A program made the position numbers and the translations under genes. DNA of 64,000 nt from Cryptomeria japonica (taxonomy: Eukaryota; Streptophyta; Pinopsida; Cupressales; Cupressaceae). The stretch covers positions 459,322,072 to 459,386,071 of the forward strand of contig NC_081406.1 in the NCBI RefSeq assembly GCF_030272615.1, in the 5' to 3' direction. Positions 46,836 to 59,164 of the stretch are shown here, piece after piece. The notes under the pieces were generated by a model. That model was not told where the DNA came from. It did not search any database and saw nothing but the letters and a program-made list of their open reading frames with translations. Position 1 is the first letter of the stretch. Every line of letters starts with the position of its first letter.

Positions 46836-47163
46836 GTGTTAGTCTACAACTACCATACTAAAGCTCTATAATTTGTTTATGTAAGTTTTAAACTGAGTCT
46901 ATTTTCTTCTTTGTTTTAGTATGCTAGTGTTCTTCAGCATTTTACTTGGCAGAGATGAATATTTATGCTGATGTAAATAATAAATCATTTTTACTTTGAA
47001 ACTTTTCTTCGCTTCTCATTTATCTGTGCTTTTTGAGTCATGGATACTTGAGACTTTTGTTTATTACAATACATCCGTCATTCTATGCTTTTTTATGTAG
47101 ATCATTGTGGATTTCTCATTTATCTTGTAAAAGCCTCTAAATTATTTTGATTTCTTTTCTCAG
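46836..47163 (+). other. Intron-like sequence upstream of AAA pseudogene exon
   Basis: T-rich sequence ending in TTTCTTTTCTCAG, a splice acceptor, at 47163. No further exon of the AAA gene could be recognised in it. Confidence 0.4.
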
Positions 47164-47542
47164 GGGCATAAAATTGCTGGTCCTTCGAATCAGACAGAGA
47201 GCATGAACGTCCAGGTAACTGATAGAGTTCTCAGCTGCTCTTTCCAAGAAATTTGTACTTGTTATGTTGTCAAATATGTAGGCATCTTTCATGATTAAAT
47301 TTGTATGTTGAAGTTGCTTATACTAGAAGTCACATACGTCCACTCCACCTCGTTCTACAAGAAATAGGACAAATTCTGTCAATTTAGAGGATTATGAAGC
47401 AGATAACATAGACACAAAGGATGCAGATCTGATGGTAGGATTTTCTCCAATCTCCATTGTTTCTGGTTTTTGTGAAGATATAACTTCTCTTGCCCAATAC
47501 TTTTTTGCATAATATTATAAGTTTGGGTATCAATGGCTACAG

Positions 47543-49339
47543 AGACAAAAATATTGGCTAGCTACTATTAAAGTTGAGAATAACCCTAGCCAGGATGAGC
47601 AGTCCAGTCCAATGCAAGAGAAGAGGACAAGAGATACTATATCTTTGCCACGGCGAGAAGGACTTCGGCCTCGAAAGTCAACCATCCGACATTCTTCTCA
47701 AGACTCTGAAGACCAGGAATGCACAGAGGAGGAAGATGATAGAAATAAAGGGGAGGCTGGGGATGAAGGAGAGGAAGATGAAGTTGATGAAGTTGAGGAA
47801 GAGGGTGAGGAGGGTAAAGAACAAGAAGGAAGGAGACGGTATGCTCTCCGAAATCACACTGAGGTGAGGAGGTTTTCTCTTGAAAAAGAAGAAAAGCAAT
47901 GACTAGAGTCTTAACCACAAAAAGTACTGCATAAAGGAATGGGAATAAAAAATGCACGTGATGCGAGACGAGGTGGCTCAAGGGTGGAAAAACATCATTG
48001 TGCACTAAGAGTTGATGATTCAAATGATTCTCTTCTTGTGGATGAGATCGATTAGGGTCCTGTTGGTTCATCATCATGGATGCATGTGGGAAATACAAAC
48101 TTTGGTCAGCAATGGGTTTGTGGCGGACTTGACATGCATAATGCAACTGCATGGGGTTTGAAAGTTGCAACATCTGGATGGGGACACCAAGGTGATACGT
48201 CTGGTTATGGAGGTGTAGGTGCACAACCTGGTGAGCCTAGTTCAAAAGGTGGAGCTGACATTCAACCCTTGCAGGTTGATGAAACAGTGAGTTTTGATGA
48301 TATTGGAGGGCTTTCTGACCACATTGATGCATTGAAAGAAATGGTTTTTTTCCCTCTTCTCTATCCTAATTTCTTTGCAAATTATCACATCTCTCCTCCA
48401 AGGGGAGTCTTATTGTGTGGTCCTCTAGTAATTGGAAAAACGTTGATTGCAAGGGCTTTAGCATGTGTAGCTTCCAAGGCAGGACAGAAAGTAAACTTTT
48501 ACATGCGAAAGGGAGCTGATGTGCTCAGCAAGTGTGTTGGGGAAGCTGAGCAGTAGCTGAAATTACTTTTTGAAGAATCAGAAAGGAACCAACCATCCAT
48601 AATATTTTTTGATGAAATAGATGGTCTTAACCTAGTGAGGTCTAGTAAACAAGAACAAATTCACAATTCTATTGTATCTACGCTTCTTGCTCTAATGGAT
48701 GGTCTAGACTCTAGAGGTCAAGTAGTGCTTATTGGAGCGACAAACAGGATTGATGCTACTGATGGAGCTCTTCGCCGACCTAGTCGGTTTGATCATGAAT
48801 TTGTATTTTCCTTACCCGATTGTAAAGCACGAGCTGAGATATTAAAGATCCACACAAGAAAGTGGAAGAATCCTTTATCAGAGGAATTAAGAATGGAATT
48901 AGCAGCAGCTTGTATGGGGTATTGTGGTGCTGATTTAAAAGCTTTGTGCACAAAAGCTACTTTTAATGCTTTCCGTGAGAAATATCCTCAAATATACACT
49001 AGTGATGATAAGTTTGTCATAGATTTGGATTCTGTGAAAGTAGAGAAGCATGATTTCTTGGAAGCTATGTCTACTATTACTCCTACTACCCATAGAGGTG
49101 CAATAGTACAGTCAAGGCCATTGTCCCCAATAATAGCTCCATGCTTACAAGGACAACTAAAAATAATCAGTGATTATATTTCTGACATCTTCTACGTAGT
49201 GGCCAAGGGTGATAAAAAAGATTCGCTGAATGAGAGTTCTCGCCATCTTGCCAAGTTACTTGGATTTCCCTATGGTTCTTCTATTCCATTTGTTTACAGA
49301 CCAAGACTTCTACTTTGTGGGAAGGAGGGTGTTGGCTTG
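47543..49339 (+). pseudogene. Large AAA-domain exon of the ATAD2-like pseudogene
   Basis: One continuous frame of 599 codons with four stops and no frameshift. Landmarks: FDDIGGLSDHIDALKEMVFFPLLYP (about 48293), Walker A GPLVIGKT with the Lys-Thr kept but the Gly-Thr before them lost, FYMRKGADVLSKCVGEAEQ, Walker B IIFFDEIDGL (about 48598), QEQIHNSIVSTLLALMDGL, VLIGATNR (sensor 1), and RRPSRFDHEF where the family has GRFDRE, so one arginine-finger position is His. KSLCT-type C-lobe sequence (GYCGADLKALCTKAT) follows. ATP binding and hydrolysis would be impaired even without the stops. Confidence 0.92.
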
Positions 49340-50583
49340 GTATGGTTAGAAATTGCTTTCATATATGTTTACACATCTATAACATGAGTCTTTTTTTTAA
49401 AACTTTTGAATTGGCTGGCTTCTAATCTAGCTACATTTCTGAATGATGCTATATTTCTACTTTTCTTGCTAGGATCACATTGGCCCTGCAGTTTTACATG
49501 AATTAGAGAGGTTCCCTGTGCATTGTCTTGGGCTTCCATCACTTTTGTCCCACCCAAGTGCACGGACCCCTGAGGAAGCACTAGTACACATTGTGGGAGA
49601 AGCAAGGAGGACTACTCCTTCTATCTTGTATCTGCCTCAACTTCAACTTTGGTGGGAGACAGTGTGTATATCATTACATTAGTACACATATACTTTTAAA
49701 GCTCTACACCTTTGGGATTTCCTGTGATATATTTGAAATCACTTTGTTTTTATTGCTAGAGCTTCCTAAAATGACTATATATCTGATTTTGTTTGTTTCA
49801 CTGAGCTTCATAGGCCCATGATCACCTAAGAGCTGTTCTACTATCTATACTGGAAGAATTGCCATCAGACCTTCCTTTATTACTTCTTGCAACCTCCTCT
49901 GTACCCTTTGATGAATTGGATGGAGAAGCTGCATCCTTGTTTGGTCGTCGCTATATGTATGTATCAAGGACATCATTGTCTTAGTTTTTGTATTTTTTCT
50001 GCTTAGCTTGTTCAAGATTATGCTAAGGCACGTGAATCCATTCTGTATAGCATTGAGTACCAGGTACCTCGTTAGCTTCTGACTCTGTATAAATTGAATT
50101 TGTCATTGAATTGAGTGTACATGAATTTGATGGTATCTGGTACACCTTGAATGCATTGCAAATTTTATTTTGGTTTAGTATAATAGAAGGTAAAATCCTG
50201 AATGGATTACATTCTTTTGCTTTATGTGCAGTTACCAAGTAGAAAAACCAAGTTCAGATGACAGGTGCAGATTCATCTCGCAACTGGTTGATGCTGTTCT
50301 TACTATCCCTGATCAACAAGTAGTAATTACTCCTAAAAAGAATGTTTCTAATCCTAAACTTCCAAAGGTACCAAAAGCAGCAAGAGGACCAAGTGAAACT
50401 GAGCTATGTGCCAAGGTAGAAGCAGAGGAGCATGCTATTCGACGACTCCGAATGTGTCTTCGGGATGTCTGCAGCAGGTTTTGTAGTGATGCATCAATCA
50501 TTATTTGATTCATTTGTTGAGGATGTGTTTACCAAGTGAAAATTAATTTTGAGTACTTATATGTATCCACATACAATGTGCAG

Positions 50584-51070
50584 ACTTCTGTATGAAAAAC
50601 GGTTCAGTGTCTTCCATTACCCTGTCATGGATGAAGACGCTCCTGACTATTATGCAATAGTTCAAAATCCAATGGATATCACTACTTTACTGCAGCGAGT
50701 AGATAATCGACGTTACTTGACATGCTCAGCATTCCTGCAAGATGTGGAACTAATTCCAGCCAATGCAAAAGTAAGCATGATTGGACATGCCTATGATCCT
50801 ATCAGCTTTATGGGGTTGAACAAAAATTTGTTTTCCATTCATTCCTGATAATAACTATCATTAGTTTTGCATAACAGGCATATAATGGTGATGACTACAA
50901 TGGAGCTCGAATTGTCAGCAGAGCATATGCACTAAGGGATGCGGTATGGTTAAATATGCTAATAATAGAGACATACAGTAATCGAAGTTCAAATGTTTTA
51001 TGTCAAGTAGTAAGCATTTATTGTTCACTTTGCTAATCCTTGTCTTACGCATAATCAGATTCTTGGCATG
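50584..51070 (+). pseudogene. Bromodomain exons of the ATAD2-like pseudogene
   Basis: Three exons (50584-50770, 50878-50943, 51059 onward) spell a bromodomain: FSVFHYPVMDEDAPDYYAIV, QNPMDITTLLQRVDN, FLQDVELIPANAK then AYNGDDYNGARIVSRAYALRD. The acetyl-lysine-binding Asn (AYN) and the P-M-D motif are present. No stop interrupts these exons and their splice sites look normal, which contrasts with the damaged ATPase exon. Confidence 0.85.
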
Positions 51071-51419
51071 CTTTCCCAAATGGATCCTGCACTAGTTGCC
51101 TTTTGTGATAAAATTGCTGCTCAGGGTGGGCCAACTCGTTTGTCAAAGGATTCAACTACAAATTTTCCTTCGAATCCTGTTGCTCAACCAGTTCATATTA
51201 CAAGAGCAAGTGAATGCTTACGCAACGTTCAGCCTGATATGAATGTATCTCAAAGTTACGAGGTCTTGAAGCGCTCAAAGCAGAATAGTGATCCCGATCA
51301 AGGTGGAATTATGCTTTGCACCATGCCACTTGTAATCCTTTTTTATTTTTGATATTTAGAATTAGAAGCACAATTGTATTGAAATTCTCAGAATGTGTTT
51401 TTTCTACAGGTAAAGTTGT

Positions 51420-51933
51420 GGCTGGGGACTCTGATCCATTTGCTGAGGACAGATCACAACCCATGGAGATTGATACTCCTGGGCAGAATACTCTAAAAAC
51501 AAAATGCCTTCATGGTAGTGTGACAAATGAGGAATTTAAAGGTGTGCAGCAATGTGAGGCAAATAATCAAGAAGAAATAATGAATCAACCAGAACGCAAA
51601 TCCTCTTCCAAAGTGCCAATAAGCAATCACTTGGCAGAACAGATTGAATCAATAGAAGATAATTTTGTGAAATGTACCGAAGGTTATGGAATCTCAGAAA
51701 CTTGAAAGACTTTATGCTCTAATTTGTAACCGAACAAACCTACAATTATTAAATTCTTGAAGGACTTCTCATCTGATGAAAGCAATTTTCATAGATAGTT
51801 TTGTAACCGAATGTCCTATGAAGTTTTTTTTGGGGCTCTAATTTGTCGAGGGGTGATATCATTGAAAGATGTGGACAAAACTATGATTTTTAAATTTTTG
51901 AAGGACTTCTCATCCGATGAAAGAAATTTTTAA
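51420..51933 (+). pseudogene. C-terminal exon with frame break and duplicated end
   Basis: Low-complexity Ser/Glu-rich tail, then EGYGISET and a stop. A shift of one base would restore the family's 'LERLYA' reading. The C-terminal segment FLKDFSSDE-NF occurs twice: 51716-51789 (with a deletion relative to the other) and 51835-51933, which reads ALICRGVISLKDVDK and on to a TAA at 51931. Confidence 0.75.
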
Positions 51934-51939
51934 AGAGAG

Positions 51940-52640
51940 TTTTGTTACCAGAAACGCGACGGTATTTGACTTTGTTGCCCGGATGAAGCACTGATCTGAG
52001 TAGTTAATTGTTCAAAGGTCTAAGCATTCATTGGAATTCAAAGATGAATCATTTGAGCACTTTATTTTCAGTTATGTTCTTTGCTTTGTTAGCTTAGGAT
52101 TCTTCATGTTCTTTGATTTAAGAAGTGAGATAGTCAAGAACACTGTCAGTTTGAGAAAATCTTGTATATTATTTTATATCTGCTTGTTGTTGCTGAATAA
52201 TATATCATTTTTGATAAGGGATATCTTTAGGTCTAGCAGAGCCTAAAGAGAAAAAGGTGTCAACCTTTGGGTTGAGTTTTGTTCGTTGGCCAAACTAACA
52301 TTTAAAATCAAGAATAAGTAATCGCAAAGCTTTAGGTTTTAATGGGTGCAATTTTGGAAAAAAACGTCAGCACACTCGACTTGTGACTACACAAGACTAA
52401 TGGTTGTGTAAGCAACTAAGCATTCTACTACTATTGGAATTAGTATGACCAAAAATGTTCCAAACAAATTACAGTGTAATATTGAAAGAATTTTACTAAG
52501 ATGACAGTAATAATATTAAAAATCACAGCTGTGAAAAATTTAAGATCTTTTTGAAATGCTGCATGTTTGATGTTTGTGGTTTGTGATTTGAACTGCTTGA
52601 TTAAAAAATCTCTGTTTAATGCCTTTAGTACATCTTTAAT
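51940..52640. other. No gene recognised
   Basis: Downstream of the pseudogene; AT-rich, no domain on either strand. It may hold the old 3' untranslated region of the AAA gene. Confidence 0.4.
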
Positions 52641-52979
52641 TAGTGAACATTGACCAGCCAAAAAAAATAGATTGGTTCAATGGTGGATAAATGAATCGCA
52701 CCATTTAGATATACTTCATCAACCTAATATGGTCCTAACCACCTTGTTTGCATCTTGATCTTATGATCCTTATATTGTGAGTCATAAAGGAGAGTCCATT
52801 CACCTTTTTGCAACATTTTTGTCTTGATAAAGAGGTTTTTCCACTTAATTTAATATTTTCTCACTATCTCAATATGATGGAAGGTTTCTCTTAAGATAAA
52901 ATCAAGAGCATTAAGTTGCATCATTCTCTTTTTTTGGGCTGCTAATAAGTCCATAATGAATTAAAGTTTTAACCTTAAT

Positions 52980-53041
52980 GTATTGTGTTCAAACTCAATT
53001 GGAAGGAAATATTTTATCCCATAAACTATTTCATATGATGT
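52980..53041 (-). pseudogene. Gypsy integrase C-terminal remnant
   Basis: SYEIVYGIKYFLPIEFEHNT matches the plant gypsy pattern 'TPF-LVYG-EAVLPIEFEI-T' near the end of integrase. Flanking sequence is too decayed to extend the reading confidently. Confidence 0.65.
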
Positions 53042-53418
53042 AAACAAGTTGTAGTCTTAGTAACAATCTATCAAAGAAATTGGCCTATGCCATATTTAAG
53101 TACCTTAGTAACAAACTATCAAAGCCTCTTTGATATAAAATATCACCAAGGATAGTGAAGTATGGTGTACATTAGAGGAAAGTTTTGTGTTATTTATGTG
53201 AAAGGTTAGGTGGTGAAGTTTGACCGTGGTGGTAAGCGTAAATATCATGATACTAGGGTGAATAAGGACCAATAAGCTGTCATATAAGTTCAAAATTAGG
53301 GACATTGTGTGGGTATTAATAATTTCTCAGCAAGAACTTAGAATGTCGACTATTCTATGGCATATCCAAGACACATTTAATTATGGCTATAGTATCATCA
53401 ACTAGATTGTTTTTCCAA

Positions 53419-53682
53419 CTAGATCTGCAAGAAATTATTCTTGAAACTATTTGCCATGTATTTGTAGGTGATCAATTCACCATATTTTGTTTGATATTCA
53501 TCATTAACCTTTTTTACTATTAGTTTAGAATAACCATGAATAAGGATGTGTTGGATATTCCATTGAATTGTTATATTAAGACCAACAAGAAAAGCTTCAT
53601 ATTCAACAACATGGTTTGCACATGGAAAGCTAAATCTAAATGCTTTCAACATGGAATTTCCTTGAGTATAAACAAGATTCAA
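53419..53682 (-). pseudogene. Gypsy RNase H remnant
   Basis: 88 codons. HVVEYEAFLVGLNITIQWNIQHILIHGYSKLIVKKVNDEYQ corresponds to the RNase H motif with the catalytic Glu (VEYEA). The usual G-D-S is GYS here, so a catalytic Asp is lost. Confidence 0.75.
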
Positions 53683-54498
53683 ACACTTGCTCCATGACTA
53701 GTACAAGAACAATCAAGACATAACTTCTATATAGAGGGCTCTTCAATAGTAAAGATAGATTCATCAAGATTATCTATAACAAATGGATGATTATCTATAA
53801 GAGGCGCCTTAAATAATTGATCCATAGAAACCTATGCTTTAATTTCTTTTTTATCTTAAAACTTACTGTCAAATTCACCTAACAACGTTACCCTCTTAGC
53901 CATATTAATTGTAAGAGAATTTTTGAATAAGAGGCATTTGAATGGATCCAATTAATAAATGAGATTTGCTTGGTGACTAAGCATGTAATGTCACAATTTT
54001 TGTGTACAAAAAAGACTACGAAACATTACCGTTCCATAGAAATATAGGAAAGCTCATTTTTCATGAGTGTTTGATTGATAATAGATTGTTTTCTCCAAAT
54101 CTTGTTTATCATTTTGTGCTAAGAGTGCAACCAAGGAGACTAATATAGTTGATATGTAGAAGTATGTGATTATTTTAATAGGAGACATAAGAACTATTGG
54201 TGATGCAATATAGTCTTTGATATGATCAAAATATTCTCAATAGGATTCATTCCATTGAAACCCACCATTTTTCTTAAGAAGGTGGGGAAATAGTTGACAT
54301 TTGTAAAAAGTTGTGCTATTAATCTTCATATGGCTAGTAGCTTTCCTTGAAGTCAATTATATTATTTTAAAATTTTAAAGGGGAGGCATATCCATGATAG
54401 TTGCAAACTTAGAAATATAAACATCTATATATCATTGAGATATAATAAAGATCAAGATTTTTTTGATGTTATACCAAAAATACATTTCTTGGAATTAA

Positions 54499-54749
<251 letters not shown>

Positions 54750-55420
54750 TCTCTTATTTTCTATTTTCCCATTTGAAATATCATCTAAATAAACTTCCAC
54801 AATTTCTATGGAGCATGTCATGAAATGTAACTATCATTGCCCTCTGATAACTAGCTCCCACATTTATCCATCTAAAGTTGTCACTTGATAGAAAAAGATA
54901 CCTCAAGGGAATTATGAAAGAAATTTTGTGTTGGTCTATAATAACAATTCAAATATGATTACAACTCAAAAAACTATCCACAAGTGATAGCATTTTATAA
55001 CAAGCTACAAGATCAATAATTATGCCAATGTTGGAAGGGTGAAAATCATCTTTTGGGCAAGATGCAATAACATATTTGAAGGCTATACATATGCATATTC
55101 CTTTTATCTTTTTTGACATGAATTATAATGGATATCCATTCAAGATAGTCAATTGGGAGTATGAAGTTAACATTTAAAAGTTTTTGTAGTTCTTCTTTGA
55201 CTAGTAGGGCAATTTTAGGATGCATCTAATGTAGTTTTCCTTAATTGAAACTTAGCATTAAAAAAACCATGCATGGAGGTGAACCAAAATAGAAGGGTCC
55301 AATCCAAACATGTTAGCATAGGACCAATAAAAATATATGAAATGTTCTTTGCAAAATTGATGACACTCTGTGTTCTTTTGGAGGACTTCAAGATGTAAAT
55401 ATATAGAAAATTTTTTCTCC
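54750..55420 (-). pseudogene. Gypsy reverse transcriptase remnant
   Basis: Minus-strand reading with [21 protein letters not shown] and, after a frame change, IVEVYLDDI. These are RT motifs D-E of gypsy elements, with Y-L-D-D as the catalytic site. Upstream RT motifs are not clearly readable. Confidence 0.65.
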
Positions 55421-55423
55421 CCA

Positions 55424-55428
55424 AATTT
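55424..55428. repeat. Target-site duplication AATTT, left copy
   Basis: Repeated exactly at 56604-56608 after the LTR at 55429-56603. Confidence 0.75.
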
Positions 55429-56603
55429 TAATGAGTACTAAGAGGTGGCGGGGGGGGGGGGGGGGGCGGTGACTTACTATGTACAAACTTTTAACAAAAC
55501 TCTTAAGCAATTTTACTGCAGACTAGTATAGTAGTTTAAACAATAAACCAATTAAAACACAAACAAGACAAATAGCAAATAGAGAATTCACCCACATAAG
55601 AACAATCACCATAACACAAGATATTTTGATGTGGAAACCCAAATGGGAAAAACCACGGTGAGTAAAACTCACAAGTCAACTATCTGCAGAATAGTAACCA
55701 GATCGGTTAAGGTCAGATCGGTTAAGGTCAGACCGGTTAAGGCCTTACAATTTTCTTCATCAGAACAGATCTTGTTAGGAATCCAGATCTTTGTTAGGAG
55801 ATAAGTCCTATTAGAGACTACCTTGTTAAAGGATTTCAGATTCACAACTGTGAACCACCTTGTTAGAGGATTTACAAAAGGCTTGACTGGGCCTACCCAA
55901 TTAAGGATTTCAAACTTGTCGAAGAGATTAGTAATCAACAAGTGAATGATCTAGACAATAGCATAGAATGCTTGATTAGATCCTTGACAACTCTTTGTTA
56001 ATGCATTGCAACATTACTTCAGTCTTCTATGCTTTTCATGTTCAATCTCTATTACACGATGCTTCTATAACAACTCCACTTCTTCAACATACATACACAC
56101 ATACATTCATTCCTATAAAAACCCTAGACATGATGTCCTTAAATAGGAAGCTGATTTCATGTCGGTCCAATGAGATTGGATTACAATTTCCTAGGATCAA
56201 AGCATCTAGACACATTTGGTAACATGACATAGAAGCACTACCAAAGTGTCGGTGGATGATAACTCATCACACTCTACCATTTTACTTCTTAATCACAATA
56301 TACCAATAAACAAAGACTGGTAAATTGGAACATAGTGTTTCAATAAAAGATATTGACTGCTGCTAGGGGTCCTTGTTCCGCTTGAGGTCTTCATACCGCT
56401 TGAGGTCTTCAGTCATGCTTTGACCGGAAAGCATTTTTTGCAAAACATCGATAGTCTTCTACAAACAAAGACTATTCATTCAATGGCATATAATACCGGT
56501 GTAAACAATACAACACATATTACCGGTGGAGATTAACTCATACATAAAATAAGTGTGTGTCCATCAATGACAATCACAACTAAACATCATCAAAATACCA
56601 ACA
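55429..56603 (-). mobile_element. Solo copia LTR, minus strand
   Basis: 1175 bases. On the minus strand it starts TGTTGGTATTTTGATG (56603) and ends TACTCATTA (55429, a C-to-T form of the usual CATCA). It has the inverted C-tract with a 17-G run (55450-55466), the inverted box GGGAAAAACCACGGTG (55648-55663), and inverted 'tgttagaggattta' units. AATTT duplications flank it. There is no internal region. It sits in the decayed gypsy pol. Confidence 0.85.
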
Positions 56604-57237
56604 AATTTATGTCATTTTTATTTTCAATCAAGATTGCTAAGTGATATTTTCATTGTGGAAGTGCTAGGGGAAGATTGGATTCCCCATGTAATAAGGCCTC
56701 TAAGAATTTTTCATCACTAAACAAATCTTTATTTTCATCTTTTCTATGTTTGATAGCACATTAGAGAGGGTTCCTCTAGGGGATTTTAAAAAAAAAAAGT
56801 ATGACTAAGGAACTCTTCCTCTTCCCCAAAATAGATAGTGGTATCAAGATTGATTTCAAATTATTTTATATGATCTCTCATTTTAATACCATTGCAGAGT
56901 TCCAAGAATTTGACAATTATCTCATTATCTTGAAATGTTTTTAAAGGCATGAGGTTTTTCAAGTCTCAATTAATAAATGACGCATATATAAGTTTTGTGG
57001 AAGAGATTGGTGGTATATAAAAAATGGAAAGAGGCAAGATGGTCCATCCCATGGTATTTTCAATATTGTCAAAGGTTTCCTTTGTATTCATAGAAGCTAC
57101 ATGGTGTACATTATTTTTCTAATTAAGTAGCATGTATCCTAATCAATGATGGTGAACATTGTATTGTACTTGAATCAATTCAAGAATATCTTACTCATGT
57201 CAGCCTAATTTTTACAATTCATGTTTTCACATATATG

Positions 57238-58208
57238 TGTAGACATCTAGAATTGCCTTAATGCCCGTGAATGCCACTTTTACTAATTTTTCCTCTTAAC
57301 TAATTAAATAATTTAAAAAATATTTAATTCATCCAACTTTATTTTCCTATTCTAAATTTAAAAATTAAATTTCCCTCTCTTCTCATAATTATATAATTTT
57401 TAATTATTTAATCATCTTATTTTATTGTAATATTAATTGGATATTTTTATTATTTAATTAACCCCCTCATCCCATTTAATTAAATAATCTCTAATTAAAT
57501 ATCTCTTCCTATCAATTTCTCACAATCAAACAATTATTCCAAATTATTTAATTTACCAATTTATTTAATTGTCCATCCCATTTCAAAAATCAATTTCTTC
57601 CAAAATAGATAAAATATTTATTTTAATTATTTCTCCTACAAGATATGTTTAAAATGACTAATTATTCCCTCCCATTAACTACCACTAACTTCCACTTCAA
57701 CTCATAATCACCTTTTTTTGATTGAGCCAATTAATCTACCTCACTCCCAATCAATTTAGATAATAGCCTAGTCATCTATCCCAATACATCAATCAAGCCA
57801 ATTGGCTAATCAGTCAGTCTGACTCACATGAGAAATCAACTCTCAATCAAATTGTCTCAACAATCCTCAACCATTGATAATTTTGTTGCTATTTTAATGT
57901 GAATTGTTGATCAATATCATGAAATCTATAAAAGAAAACCTAATTATCATTCATCAATAATCATAGTCTTCAAATTTTTTTGTTATCATGTTGTAGGAAA
58001 AGTTTGACGATTTTGAGAGCCATCACATACAACACAAAAAGAAGGAGAGCAATGGAAGTCTCTTTCATGAATTTGACATTGGGTTTACTTTGTTATTGAT
58101 TTTTATTTTTTACTCTTACATTGATTGCGATTGAGAATTTAGTAGTTGAGTTGAGTTTGTGGTTTCTTGTTTGATCTATTACATGTTTCACATTTTACAT
58201 TCGTTACA
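57238..58208 (+). repeat. 5' LTR of a plus-strand Tat-like gypsy element
   Basis: 971 bases, from TGTAGACATCTAGAATT to TCGTTACA. A TATA-like CTATAAAAG lies at 57929. It shares its start with the LTRs at 21213 and 36051-37203, and the same unusual primer-site sequence follows at 58211. Confidence 0.7.
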
Positions 58209-58210
58209 TT

Positions 58211-58228
58211 TGATGAACCTGATGTGAA
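58211..58228 (+). other. Candidate primer-binding site
   Basis: TGATGAACCTGATGTGAA differs from the site of the minus-strand element (36031-36048) at two positions, both transitions. Confidence 0.65.
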
Positions 58229-59164
58229 ATCATGCATTAATTAAATCTATTTTGTGGGTTTTTAAATCTTTCAAGTTGCAAGTTTTATGTGCTGCATTCA
58301 TGGAATCTTCACTACATTTGCTTTAATTGGTAATGCAATTGCAGGATGCTATGCCACATTCACATAAAATAGTGACATGTACACAAAGGAAATTGTCGCA
58401 CACACATAAATTCACAATGGGGTGACCCCACAATACTTGGTTACACTTTTTGGTACATCTTGATTTTTGTTGAAATCATACATTTTTAAAGAAAATATAG
58501 TGATTTAAGCTTGTAGAGGTCCCATTTGAAGTAATTAATTGAGGAGAGTTAGATCAAAGGCTCTTAGATCAAATTTTCTTGGATAGAGTCTCTCTACTTC
58601 TAAATCATACCCGCAATGGAGTCTCCTTCGCAACTATCAAAATGTTGATTAAAACCCACCTTTACATTAGGTTTTGGGGGTCAAATGAATTTATTTAAAA
58701 GTTTTGAGTTTTAAAGTATTTAGTCCTTATTATAAGCTTTCCAAATAGTATAATTTTTAATATATTTAATTTCATTAATATATTTATGTTTTATTTGTTA
58801 TGAATTTAGGTTTTTCATCGAAAATTAAGGATGTGTTTCACACATGTGGAGAATTTGAAAAATAGAAAATAAAAATTGTACAAAAATATATTTTCCGTAG
58901 GTATTGATATCCTCATTTCAACACAAAAAGAAGAAGCTAATTCAAATGCATAAAAAAAGAGTTATGCATTACAAAATATGCATTTGTCCAAATTACAATT
59001 ACTCTATCTTCAATAATTAACTAAAAAAAATTATGTAACAAAAAATTATAAAAAAATGTCCATTCACTAGATATCAGTGTGACAATTCCATATTTCAAAA
59101 GGCAAGTGGGAGCATTGGAGAAAGGTATTAACATCCATCACAAGACAAACTACATAGGATTAAT
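58229..59164 (+). other. Short internal part of the plus-strand gypsy; no ORF
   Basis: Leader-like AT-rich sequence with no coding domain, ending where the long LTR candidate begins at 59165. Confidence 0.45.

Larger units (their letters stand above)
47164..51933 (+). pseudogene. AAA-ATPase with bromodomain (ATAD2-like, At1g05910 type), introns kept
   Basis: Exons, by splice sites and homology: 47164-47214, 47330-47434, 47543-49339, 49473-49661, 49814-49956, 50232-50477, 50584-50770, 50878-50943, 51059-51302, 51420-about 51700. The order is an acidic/basic N-terminal region (LPRREGLRPRKST; Glu/Asp run; RRYALRNHTEVRR), AAA domain 1, a degenerate AAA domain 2 and a bromodomain (50584-51070). 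This is a nuclear chromatin ATPase family; as I recall, the Arabidopsis member is known as BRAT1, an anti-silencing factor. Stops TGA 47900, TAA 47912, TAG 48053 and TAG 48554 kill the large exon. The Walker A GPPGTGKT of the family reads GPLVIGKT (48419-48442). The N-terminal exons are not found. Because introns are kept, it is not a processed retrocopy. Confidence 0.93.

Noticed and set aside
47637-48224. 195-residue minus-strand ORF opposite the AAA exon
   Set aside because: It is the antisense shadow of the conserved AAA coding exon and has no motif of its own.
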